Source: Pelagophyceae sp. CCMP2097
Taxonomy: Eukaryota > Sar > Pelagophyceae
Direction: 5' to 3'
NCBI GenBank assembly: GCA_026770575.1
Contig: MU657199.1
Span: 276,821 to 317,397 of the forward strand
DNA length: 40,577 nucleotides
The notes under the pieces were generated by a model. The model saw only the letters and a list, made by a program, of their open reading frames with translations, was not told where the DNA came from and ran no database searches. Positions 6,872 through 16,404 of the stretch are shown here, piece by piece (position 1 is the stretch's first letter; each line of letters begins with the position of its first letter). The translations under genes were made by a program, and so were the position numbers.

Positions 6872-8865
6872 ATGTCGTCCAAGCCTCCCGCCGAGGCGAA
6901 GAAGCAGACGTGGGAGCAGGCTGCGGGCGGGGCGTGGTCTGCGCTGGAGGAGGACGAGCACGGACGTTTGAAGCAACAAGGCACGCTAGCCGACCAGCAC
7001 GCCAAGCGCCAACGCCGCCGTCCGCCGCAGCGCCTCTTCCGCCAGGATTGCCCCCACACCCGGCGCCTTTGGCCCTCGGCACGTGACGGTGAACGACGCG
7101 CGCCACCGCAGGCGACGACGCGGCGTCGGGCGTCGCGCGCGGCTTGATCCGCTACGTCGTCGTCGTCGTCGACGCCTCGCTCGCGTCGGGGGAGAAGGAC
7201 ATGCGGTGCGTCGCTCGTCTCTTCGACGTCGTCGCCTCGCCCGCGGAGTAATCGCGCAGGCCGTCTCGTCTGGCGGCGGTCAAGTCGCTCGTGGCCACGT
7301 TCGTCGCCGACTTTTTCGCACTTCGGCCGTGTCGGAGATGCTGCTTGGGAAACCGAGTGGCGTCAAGGACGGTAAAGAGGCGGTTGGAAGCGCCTCACAC
7401 GACACTCGCCTTTGATAGGCCACCAACGCGCTGTCGTCGCTGAGCATCATCGCGACGCGGGACGCGCAGGCGTACGTCGTCTCGAACCTGACGTCTTCAG
7501 AACGAGTGACATCGGAAGCTTTGCAAAAGTCGAAGCATCTCATGACGTCAAAAGGCGACGCCTCTCTCGTCAACGTGCGTCGGTGATGCGGGGACATCCG
7601 TGGAAAGAGAGAGGCGCTCCTCGACGCGAGGGCGCCACGGTAGCCCATTGGAAGCAGCGGATGGGACCAACGAGGCGCTTAGGCGCTGGGCCTGGCGCTG
7701 GAGTTGCTGGCGCCGACGCCCGATTACGGCTTCCGCGAGATTTTACTCATCTCCTCCGCTTTAACCACACGAGACGCCGGCGACGTCCACGCCACCATCG
7801 AGCAGCTGCAGGGCCACCGCATCACGGCTTCCGTCGTGGCGCTGGCGGCGGAGACGCACGTTTGCAAGACCATTGTGAAACAGCCGCGTCTAAGGCAAAC
7901 GCGACGGTGGCGCTTGATGGCGCGAGTGAGGCGTGGGTGGCCCTCGTGGCTTTTGATCGCGATGAAACGCGCGCTTCCGGAGTGTCGTCGCGACGTTTAG
8001 GCCAAATTCACCGGGGGGACTTTTACTGTCGCCCTCGACCGGTCGCACCTCGGCGACCTCCTCGCGCTCCACGTCCAGCCGCCGAGGCTCGCCGCAGACG
8101 ACGCGCGCAAGGCGCGGCCGAAACCCCAGCTGATCGAGATGGGCTTCCCAAAGCTGAAAACCGACGCTGTTCGTATCGGCGTCCTTCCTCTCGAGCGGAG
8201 CGGGGAGCAAACCCCTCGAGAGACCTGCCATCCCCTCGACAACACTGGACGTTGCCGGCCCTCGAGGACATTCGACCGGACCCTCGAGGCGCCTCCACTG
8301 GACGTGCCGACGCTCGAAACAGGTCGTCTCGTTGTCGTTTGGCGACGGCGGCGTCCCAACCTGGGCGCGCACGGCGTACGTCTGCCCGCGGTGCCACGCG
8401 CGCGCGACGGCGCTGCCCACGGAGTGCTGCGTCTGCGAGCTCGCTTTAGTTTCATCTCCACACCTAGCGGCCTCGTACCACCACCTCTTCCCCGTGCGTC
8501 ACCGTTTGCGCCTCTTTTGTCGACCGACTCGCACCGATACGTGGCCCGTCCACGGCACTCGCGTAGGCGCCGCACTACAAGCCGTCGGCGGAGACGGACG
8601 TCAAGAAAGAGGTACGAGGCCGCGGCCGACCGAAAAGGGCCCTGCGAGGGCTGGAAGGGGACTGGAAGGAGCGTCGGGCCGGAAGAAGCTGGAAGAAGCT
8701 TTGTAGGCGTGGATCCAACGGTGTTTCGGCTGCAACGACGTTTTTCAACTCGACGCGGCCACGGAGCCGCGGTACACGTGCACAAAGTGTCAAAACACTT
8801 TCTGCGCCGGCTGCGACGAATTCGTCCACGTCTCGCTCCACAACTGCCCGGGCTGCCTCGGGTAG
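6872..8865 (+). CDS. GTF2H2: TFIIH core subunit p44 / SSL1 (GTF2H2-like), nine exons
   Basis: Exons: 6872-7019, 7112-7205, 7260-7317, 7419-7574, 7683-7874, 8001-8168, 8323-8493, 8567-8611, 8707-8865; all phases close to give 396 residues, about the human length. The protein is a non-catalytic core subunit of TFIIH that activates the XPD helicase in transcription and nucleotide excision repair (family knowledge). Seen: [20 protein letters not shown] near the start; a VWA-like domain opening [20 protein letters not shown] and continuing [17 protein letters not shown] and [18 protein letters not shown]; a C4 zinc finger (CPRC...CCVC, then [13 protein letters not shown]); and the C-terminal double-zinc C4 domain ([26 protein letters not shown]). 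The first intron edge (7020 or 7083) is uncertain. Intron 3 appears to be GC-AG (7318-7418). The start was chosen because it puts the conserved Trp at residue 13, as in relatives. Confidence 0.88.
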
Positions 8866-8988
8866 CGGCGGGGGCACGAGAGTTAGGAATTCCGAGGAGG
8901 GATCCTTAAAACTCGATTGGCTTCCCGTCTCGCGGCCCGCTGCGCAGCTTCGTGTCGATGAAATCCTTGAGTCCGCATCAGTTTACTG

Positions 8989-10164
8989 TTAAACATTCCA
9001 GAGCCGCGCCGTCTTGTCGTAGCTTGCCGTCACGATGCGCTTGCCGTCGGGCGAGAACGCGCAGCTCTGGATACTGGCGGCGTGCCCCTCGAGCGTCTTC
9101 AGCAGCGCGCCCGTCTCGGCGTCCCAGAGCCGCGCCGTCTTGTCGCCGCTCGCCGTCGCGACGCGCGTGCCGTCGGGCGAGAACGCGCAGCTGTAGATGG
9201 AGCCAGCGTGCCCCTCGAGCGCCAGCTGCAGCGCGCCCGTCTCGGCGTCCCAGAGCCGCGCCGTCTCGTCCTTGCTCCCCGTTACGATGCGCTTGTTGTC
9301 GGGCGAGAACGCGCAGCTAAAGACTTGACCGGCGTGGGCCTCGAGCGTCAGCTGCAGCGCGCCCGTCTCGGCGTCCCAGAGCCGCGCCGTGTTGCCGCTC
9401 GCCGTCACGACGCGCTTGCCGTCGGGCGAGAACACGCAGCTCATGACCCAGTCGGTGTGCCCCTCGAGCGTCGTCAGCAGCGCGCCCGTCTCGGCGTCCC
9501 AGAGCCGCGCCGTGTTGCCGCTCGCCGTCACGATGCGCTTGCCGTCGGGCGAGAAGACGCAGCTCATGACCCAGTCGGTGTGCCCCTCGAGCGTCTTCAG
9601 CAGCGCGCCCGTCTCGGCGTCACAGAGCCACGCCGTGTTGCTGCTCGCCGTCACGATGCGCTTGCCGTCGGGCGAGAACGCGCAGCCCGGGACGGAGCGG
9701 GAGTGCCCCTCGAGCATCAGCAGCAGCGCGCCCGTCTCGGTGTCCCAGAGCCGCGCCGTCTTGTCGTGGCTCGCCGTCGTGATGCGCTTGCCGTCGGGCG
9801 AGAGCGCGCAGCTGCGGATGGCTGCGTCCTTCTCGAGCGTCGTCAGCAGCGCGCCCGTCTCGGTGTCCCAGAGTCGCGCCGACTTGTCCTCGCTCCCCGT
9901 GACGGTGCGCTTGCCGTTGAGCGAGAAGGCGCAGCTCCGGACGCAGTCGGTGTGGCCCTTGAGGATTGCCGTCCCCTTAAAAATCTTGTCCTGCCAGATG
10001 AGTTTGCGGACGATTGGCATCACGTCTTGCGCATCGCGCGCGAGTTGCTTCGTCACGCGGAGCGCTTCCAGCGAATTCGTCAGCCGGAGGATGCGAGTGA
10101 GCAGGTCCGTCTGGTCGAAGACGGCGAGCGCCAGCGCGGCGGGTGGCGCGGCGGGTTGCACCAT
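8989..10164 (-). CDS. WD40-repeat protein, eight repeats, 391 aa
   Basis: Single exon, ATG at 10164-10162. A 65-residue N-terminal helix-prone region (TDLLTRILRLTNSLEALRVT) is followed by eight WD40 units of about 39-42 residues. Each has the form GH..xVxSCAFSPDGKRIVTAS.DKTARLWD; the last ends TARLWNV at the C-terminus. Repeats 3 to 5 lack two residues in the S-x-D-K turn (TASGNTARLWD), and repeat 3 has WLCD instead of RLWD. Repeats 4 and 5 are almost identical, which points to recent internal duplication. It is probably a beta-propeller scaffold; partners are unknown. The gene is convergent with p44 (123 bp between stops) and shares a 550-bp divergent region with the homeobox gene. Confidence 0.88.
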   Translation of the reverse strand: MVQPAAPPAALALAVFDQTDLLTRILRLTNSLEALRVTKQLARDAQDVMPIVRKLIWQDKIFKGTAILKGHTDCVRSCAFSLNGKRTVTGSEDKSARLWDTETGALLTTLEKDAAIRSCALSPDGKRITTASHDKTARLWDTETGALLLMLEGHSRSVPGCAFSPDGKRIVTASSNTAWLCDAETGALLKTLEGHTDWVMSCVFSPDGKRIVTASGNTARLWDAETGALLTTLEGHTDWVMSCVFSPDGKRVVTASGNTARLWDAETGALQLTLEAHAGQVFSCAFSPDNKRIVTGSKDETARLWDAETGALQLALEGHAGSIYSCAFSPDGTRVATASGDKTARLWDAETGALLKTLEGHAASIQSCAFSPDGKRIVTASYDKTARLWNV

Positions 10165-10714
10165 GCGGGGATGCCCTTCTCGATCCTGGGAGCCCTTCGC
10201 GGGATGGAAGAGGAGGGCCTAGGCCTCCGCCGCCGCGTCGCCTCTTCAAGTTTGTCGATCAACGCCAGCCGTGCGGTTCTTTTCGGCGACCTGTGTCTTT
10301 GCTTTCCGGGAATTTGTCCGCGGAATTATTGATGCGTGTCAAATCACGGATGAGTCGAGCTTCTGCCGCGTCGTCGAAATCGACTCTGATGATTTTTTCG
10401 GCTATCTAAGGTGCGAAAGAAGTACAAAGTCAAAATCTCCCTTTCGGGTGGATTACCGAGTTGCCAAAGTTCCAAAAGTTTCCAAGAAAGCTTGTCAAGG
10501 CTCCGGAGCTTCAGCCTTCCTTCCGACCTCTCAAGTCAACAGCCTGCCAGTGGCTTCCGACCTCTCTTCGCTCGCAGCGCCGAACCCGACCACGAACGCA
10601 CCCTCGCAGGGCCGCTAGCATCGAGTTAGGCCTAAGAGGCCGTTGGTCGTTGCACGCGGCCTTTGTTGCACACCTCCACGCGACGTGCGCAGCTCCGCGA
10701 CGGTGTCAAGCTCG
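10165..10714. promoter_or_regulatory. divergent intergenic region between WD40 and homeobox genes
   Basis: No gene seen. It separates two divergent starts (10164 on -, 10715 on +), so both promoters should lie here. It contains an AT-richer stretch around 10395-10500 with repeated CAAAGT/AAAGTT words. No TATA-like box could be assigned with confidence. Confidence 0.4.
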
Positions 10715-11751
10715 ATGGTCACGCGTGCGGAGACGCGCGCCTCGCCGCGCACGCCACGCGCGGACCAGGACGGCGCCGAGGCCGACGTCGTCGAAGACAT
10801 GGAGGACGGCGAATCCTTTCGAAAGGGCCGGCGCGAGCTCCCTCCACAAGCTGTCGCAGTGCTGAGAGCCTGGTTGGTCTCGCCCGAGCACTTCCACCAC
10901 CCGTGAGTTTGCTCGAGAAGAAGATGGTGGACCTTTGAGGAGCGGCCGGGGCCCGCTCGACGTCCGACGGAAGATGACACTCCATCTCGACCACCCAATC
11001 ACAGGTATCCCACAACGGCGGACCAAGAGCAGCTCATGCACGAGACGGGCATCGACAAGAAACAGCTGAAGAACTGGTTCACCAACGTGCGCCGATTGCA
11101 AAGCACCCGGGGGGAGGCCTGTGGACAGCCCTTTTGAACGGCATACGCAGGCGCGGCGCCGCATCTGGAAGCCCCTCGTCTCCGCCGGCCTGCACCAGCT
11201 CGCGCAGCAGCCGCAGCAGGACCACCGCCACAACGCCGAGATGCGCGCCGCCATCGACTCGTGAGTGGCGTTTTGGTGACAAAGGCCTCGTCCAAAGGCC
11301 TTTCCGGGTAGGCCGTCCTTCTTCGACACTCTCCTGGACGACAACCCGGGCGCGGCGTCGCACGCCGACGACTTTGACGACGAGTGCGACGAGTCGGCGG
11401 ACACGGCCAGGAACCGCTGCGCGTTTTGCGCGTGCGTTGAAGCGCGTGGGGTGGGGTGTGTGTCTGTGAGGGGTGTGTGCGAAGCGCGTGCAGGGCGTGT
11501 GTGTGGGGTGTGTGTCTACCCCACGCAGTCCATGGGCATGTCCGGGAGCCCCGGTGAATGTCCAACTCGTCACGGATAGGCGCCATGCCGTCGACACGCA
11601 GCTCATGCCTTGTCGGCACCTCTTCCACGGCCAGTGCCTGCGCCCATGGCTCGAGGCCACCGTCACCACGCCCTCGTGCCCCGTCTGCTCCGTGCCCATT
11701 GCGAACTGCGTCCTCGCCGCGGCCTTTGCCGCGCCCCGGACCACGCCCTGA
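10715..11751 (+). CDS. TALE homeodomain fused to RING-H2 finger, five exons, 223 aa
   Basis: Exons 10715-10902, 11005-11086, 11151-11260, 11312-11431, 11580-11751; every junction is GT-AG and keeps phase. Residues about 30-95 form a TALE-class homeodomain: RRELPPQAVAVLRAWLV, then the three-residue-extended loop with HHPYPT, then TGIDKKQLKNWFTNARRR and IWKP. These include the helix-3 Trp, Phe, Asn and Arg contacts; NARRRIWKP is rebuilt exactly across intron 2. After a Gln/His-rich linker and an acidic stretch (DDFDDECDESADT) comes a C3H2C3 RING: CAFC (11 residues) PCRHLFHGQC (13 residues) CPVC, with the first Cys pair in exon 4 and the rest in exon 5. RING-H2 domains are usually E3 ubiquitin ligases; TALE proteins bind DNA. 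The combination is unfamiliar to me. Confidence 0.8.
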
Positions 11752-12068
11752 CGACACGCACCAGACCAAGCGACCGCAAACGAGTAGGACTGCAAAGGAC
11801 CCGTAAGCAAGACCTGGTCCCTTCGCGGGGCGCCGGCCGGACGGTGGCGCGAGGGCCGACCTCGCATGGTGTGGCTCCATACGGCCGGCGCTTGACCCTC
11901 GTGGGGCCTCGCGTGGTTTCAGCTCCCAACTCGGAGAGCATCGGCGTGCGACTGTGCATCCCTGGCTGCTGGGCGCACACCCGTCGCCTCGGAGACGCGA
12001 TGCACCTCCCACAGAGAAGCCGTGCGAGGCTCGCGAGGGCCGAGAGGCTTTACAAAAGATGGGACGAT
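11752..12068. other. intergenic between two convergent genes
   Basis: 317 bp between the stop of the homeodomain-RING gene (+) and the stop of the DNAJC9-like gene (-). Both 3' ends should fall here. No canonical AATAAA signal and no further gene were seen. Confidence 0.5.
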
Positions 12069-13510
12069 TCACCGCCGGGCCTTTGCCTTTGGCGGCTGCG
12101 GCGGTTTCTGTGCCTTTGGTTGCGCGGCCGCTTTGGGGGCCTTTGGTAAAGATGCCTTAGATGCCTTGGCTGCCCATTTCGACTCAAACGCGGAAAACCC
12201 GGCCTCGCGCGCGCCCTGCCGCGCCGCGAACATCGCCAGCAGGCCCGCGTCCGCGTCCACGGGCGCCGCTTTCGCCTAGGCGGGCCGTCGCTCCCGGCGC
12301 CGTTGTCAGCGCAGGCCACGCACTCGTTTACTCGGCGTCGGCTTTTCGTCCTCGGCGACGTCGTTCGCTGCGTCTTCGCCGTCGTCGCAGTCGCCCTCCT
12401 CCTCTTCGTCGTCATCCTCTTCGTCGCCCTCTTCGTCGTCGCCCTCTTCGTCGTCGTCTTCCTCATCGTCGCCGTCCTCCGAGTTGAGGTCGACGCCTTC
12501 GTCTTCCAGCGAGGCGGTGCTAAATAGGACGGGTACGAGAGGCGAACCGCAACGCAAGAGGCACGCACGTGAGGATGCGGCCCGCCGACTCGTCGAAGGC
12601 CACGCGGAGCGACGCATCGAGCCTGCGCCTCGTCTATCCAGGTGGTCCCAGACGATCTTGGGCGCCAGGCGCAAAGACGCCCCCAAGGGCGGGTGCGGTT
12701 TCCAGACGCGGGCGTTTGCTCTTCGGCGTCGAAGGCCGCGCGCGCGACGGCGGCGAGCCGCGCCGCGTCTCCGTCGCCGCTGCCTGCACGTGCACGTGGG
12801 AAACGGGCGTCACAAAAACGCTGCGAGCAAGGCGTCGCCTCTGTCCTTTGCACGGGCGTTGCGCTTCTATCCTTTCCGCGGGCAGCACCTCTGTTCTTTG
12901 CGGCGCCTCTGTCTTTGCGCGAGGCGCCTCCTTGCTGGGGCGGCGGCCCCGGTGGTGCACGCACCGATGATGGACTCGAGGATCCTCGAAACGTCGCCGA
13001 GATTCTGACGCACGTAGGCGAGCCTGGAAAGGCATTTCGTCGGCTGAAGATACGATGGCCCCTGACGCACACGTCTGCGACTTCGGCCTCGGAGCCAAGG
13101 TACTCGGACGTGAATTGATCAATGTCTTCAGTGGAAATGTCCACCTTGTCGTAGTACTGCGCCGCCGTCCCGAAGAGCTCCTCGTCGCCGCTGTGGCCTA
13201 GAGAGGCGTCGAGGCGGCAGTGTCCCGGAATGCGTCGCACCTGTTTTGTCGTAGCGCGCGCGTCTCGCCGGATCGCGTAAGACGTCGTACGCCTTTTTCA
13301 ACGTCCGAAAGTGCTCCGCCGCCTAACGCCCGCGTCAAAGGCCGACGGGGCCCTTTCGAGGCAAGGGCCCTATACAATTGTAGGAATTACCTCTGCGTCC
13401 CCAGGCCTCTTGTCTGGATGCGTCTTCTTCGCCAGGGCGTAAAACGCCCTGCGCAAGGCGTCCGCCGACGCGGTTCGGTCGACCTTGAGCAGGCCGTACA
13501 GGCAGGCCAT
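12069..13510 (-). CDS. DNAJC9: DNAJC9-like J-domain protein, at least eight exons
   Basis: ATG at 13510-13508. Supported exons: 13391-13510, 13241-13322, 13071-13197, 12965-13023, 12783 onward (3' edge unresolved), 12569-12633, 12324-12519, 12069-12275. The J domain is near the N-terminus: YGLLKVDRTASADALRRAF, the catalytic HPDK, then HFRTLKKAYDVLRDP and RARYDKTG. Next is the C9-specific segment (ISTEDIDQFTSEYLGSEAEV, AYVRQNLGDVSRILESIIG, RLAAVARAAFDAEE), and near the C-terminus LLAMFAARQGAREAGFSAFE before a Lys/Pro/Ala tail. DNAJC9 is known as an HSP70 co-chaperone that binds histones H3-H4; nuclear action is family inference. Unusual: an exon of almost pure Asp/Glu (12324-12519) inserted before the conserved tail. 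The join between 12783 and 12633 could not be fixed: no standard donor gives the right phase, so an exon edge, GC donor or sequence error is possible. Confidence 0.8.
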
Positions 13511-13660
13511 CGCGTCGGAAGCTCGATTAATATTTTCAAACGTTTTCAAAAAAGGCGAGCCGTTGAACGCTTCACTTTACAAAAAAGGCACTTTTTTGGT
13601 GTCGACGCTCGCCCAAAAAAGAAAAAAATGGGCGCAAAAAATGGGCGCCGCAGGTGCCGC
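13511..13660 (-). promoter_or_regulatory. A/T-tract cluster just upstream of the DNAJC9-like gene
   Basis: In otherwise GC-rich DNA, 13527-13655 holds runs of 5 to 7 A or T and a direct repeat AAAAAATGGGCGC (about 13623-13650). It begins about 15 bp before the ATG on the minus strand. Poly(dA:dT) tracts commonly mark nucleosome-poor promoters; that role here is inference. Confidence 0.4.
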
Positions 13661-14089
13661 CGGCGCCTGAGGTTGCCTCCAGAGGCCGTCGGAGGGGGAC
13701 ACCTTATGCTCCAGCAAGTTTTTTCGCGCTCGTCGTGATTCCAAGGTATAGGAATCCTAGTGCGATTGACCCAGTGGAATCGGCGACTCGTTTTGCTCGC
13801 GCCTTGGCCGCCTTGCGGTCATCCTTTGCTCGCTTCCGAATCGCGCGCTCTGCCACGCTACCACCGTAGCCTCGCGTCGTCGACGCGGGTGTTGCAGGCT
13901 GCCAACCCTGTTGCGATGGGTCGTCCCGCTCGAAGCTGTGCGGCCGTCATGCGGAAAGACGGGCGTCTCCGGTGCGAGCGCGGCTCACGGGTGACCTGGG
14001 CTCCAGCGGAGCGCACACGGTGCCCAGGAAGGGCCCACGTGGGCGAAAGAAGCCCTGTGGGCGCCGAACACCACCGCGACGAGCGCTGG

Positions 14090-14640
14090 GGACGGTCCTG
14101 CGGCGGCCCCGTCGACGGCCTGATGCGCCCTGTCGACGGCCCGATGCGGCCCCGTCGACAGCCTCAGACGACCCTGAAAAAGGCAGTCCTCTATGGACCC
14201 TCGACGGCCCCATGCGACCCCTGAAAATGGCAATCCTCGAGGGCCCGTCGACGGCCCCAAACGCTCCCCGAAAAGGGCAGTCGTCGAGGGACACTCTCCG
14301 GCCCCGAGACGGCCCCGAGGCGCCCTCGAGACGGCCCGCGGTCTGACGGAGGCGGTCCTCTTCGGCCCCGGAGGCGGTCCTCGATGCCCCCCGGGCGTTG
14401 CGACGCGCCTCCTGAGCGGTCCTCGTTCGACTCAGAGTCGGATGCGGTCCTTGGAAGGGCCTGCGGCTCCGAGACGGTCGGCTGCGGCCCCGGAGGCAGT
14501 CTGTAGACGGCCCCCGGAGGCGGTCTGTAGACGCCCCCGGACGGTCCGAGGCGCCCCCCGGGCGGTCCTCGTGCGCTGCCTGCACTGATGCGGCCCCGGG
14601 ACGGTCGGCTGCGGCCCCGGAAGTGGACCGCAGTCTCACA
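14090..14640. repeat. degenerate GC-rich minisatellite
   Basis: About 550 bp made of imperfect repeats around GTCGACGGCCC, GGCCCCGAGACGG and CCCGGAGGCGGTCC, with longer shared blocks such as AAAAGGCAGTC/AAATGGCAATC/AAAGGGCAGTC (14177, 14224, 14273). It lies between the divergent DNAJC9-like and CK2-beta genes. Open frames on both strands across it are by-products of the repeat. Confidence 0.6.
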
Positions 14641-14774
14641 CGAGTCGCACGAAAAGAGTGGGTCCGTCCTTCGCCTAACGTGACCATATTCGCCAAACGT
14701 GACGAATTAGGCAGAGATATCAAACAGGTGCCGACTCAAAAAAAAGCAAAGGCGGCGACGCGCGTTTCGGCAGC

Positions 14775-16198
14775 ATGGGGACCCCCTTTTTCGGACCGTT
14801 CCCCGGCGAGGAGCCCGACGCGCTGAACGACGAGGAGACTTCTCGGTGCGTTGGAGGAGCGCGGGCGAGGGGAAGAGGGCTCTGAAGGGTTTTTGGTGGT
14901 TATTTGAACAAAGTGCCCTGCGTTCGACCTTCGACGGGGCGGCTGCGGGTGGCACGGCCGCGGGACCGCGCCGACGCACTACTGGGAGCGCTCCAGCTTG
15001 TGAATTCCAGAGACCTGACTTTAGAAGCCTCGAAAGAATCTTTCCGCGGCCGCGCAGGGGAGCTCCAACCGGGGGTCGACTAGGCTTGCCGACGACGTGG
15101 CGGCGGCGGAGCTGGACGACGCCGTAAGACTGGACGACGACGACGACGATGACGACGACGTCGAGGACATGAGCGGCTCGGAGGACGATGACGACGACGA
15201 CTCGTGCGTGTGTTCATTCGACGTTTCAAAGGGAGGATCGCATGCTGCGACGTAGGTCGTGGATCGCGTGGTTCCTGTCGCTGCGGGACAATGCGTTTTT
15301 CTGCGAGGTGCGTGCTTGGTTGAGCCGACTCCGCCAGGGAAAGGCCCTCCGGGGCTCGACCCCGGTCCGAAAAGGACGGGCTGCCTTTGATTTGTATGAA
15401 CTTCCTAGGTGGATGAAGAATACATTCAGGACGACTTTAATCTGACCGGGTTGTCGAGTTTAGTGCCGTATTATGATTATGCTCTAGATGTGATATTAGA
15501 CGTCGAAGTCGCTGCGGAAGACTCTTTGACCGAGGAGCAGCAGGAACTGGTGGAGTCGGCGGCCGAAATGTTGTACGGGTTGATCCATGCGCGCTACGTC
15601 ATCACGAACCGCGGTCTGCAAGCCATGCAGGAAAAGTTCGCCCAAGACGCCTTTGGCCACTGCCCCAGAGCTCTGTGCAACGGCCAGGCCGTGCTGCCCG
15701 TTGGGCGGTCTGACATGCCGCGGAACTACACCGTTCACGTCTTCTGCCCGTCCTGCCACGACATCTTCGTGCCCAGATCCACGAGATCCGCGTCCATCGA
15801 CGGTGCGCCTTTGAAGAGCGGGGTTTCCTCTCCCACGCTGCTTTGTAGGCGCGTACTTTGGCACGACGTTCCCGCACTTGTTCCTGCTGACGTTTCCGGA
15901 TACTGTCCCGCAGCGCTGCGCCCAGGCTTTTGTGCCCCGAATCTTCGGCTTTCGGATACACAAGACGTCGCCCTACCACATCACGGCGACGACGAGTGAG
16001 CGTCCCTTTCGACATGACCGAGAACCTATAGGAAACCCTGTGCACGTCTCTTCACTAGGCCAGGACAAGTTCAAGCGGCGGAAAAAGGCGCAGCAGCGGC
16101 GGCTGCACACCGGTTCCGCGCCGGACGCGCCGGCGGACGAGCAGGCCTCGGCCGAGTCGCCAAAGCACCTTTCCGCGGAGTCGCCGCAAAACCAATAG
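14775..16198 (+). CDS. CSNK2B: casein kinase 2 regulatory (beta) subunit, six exons, 307 aa
   Basis: Exons 14775-14845, 15084-15203, 15256-15307, 15409-15802, 15849-15995, 16059-16198. CK2-beta dimerises and docks two catalytic alpha subunits. The conserved core is clear: [53 protein letters not shown], the zinc ribbon HCPRALC...FCPSC (four Cys that make the dimer interface), then [14 protein letters not shown] and [17 protein letters not shown]. The N-terminus is far longer than the usual few residues: two upstream exons add [20 protein letters not shown], then a run of nine Asp and a second acidic run (SEDDDDDD). An ATG at 15169 would give a shorter form beginning MSGSEDD. The C-terminal tail is basic, then Ser/Ala-rich. 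It is convergent with the kinesin gene. Confidence 0.88.
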
Positions 16199-16404
16199 AA
16201 CCAACGGGCCGCCAAGGGCGGCTCGCAAACCGCGGCGACGACCGCACACTCGGCGGCGACGCTCCCGCCCCGCGGACGGCTGGGCCACGGTGGCGCGGCG
16301 GCCGACCCGTTTTTCAAAAATGTCATGCATAACAATCGTCGGGTGGGCTCCGGGAGTGGGTGCGAGTGTTATAAACACGATGGGGTGGGCCTCGGGAAGG
16401 GGTT

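Noticed and set aside
7083..7111. 29-bp intron in the p44 gene
   Set aside because: It keeps phase but adds about 20 residues not expected in the family; the 92-bp intron at 7020-7111 gives the right length, though its GTCCGC donor is unusual.
9082..10332. Plus-strand open frames of 416 and 277 codons opposite the WD40 gene
   Set aside because: They mirror the WD40 repeat period and have no domain; the minus-strand frame has eight full WD40 units.
13947..14723. 258-codon minus-strand frame between the DNAJC9-like and CK2-beta genes
   Set aside because: It lies in a degenerate GC-rich minisatellite, is open on several frames and shows only repeat-derived Arg/Gly/Ser/Pro.
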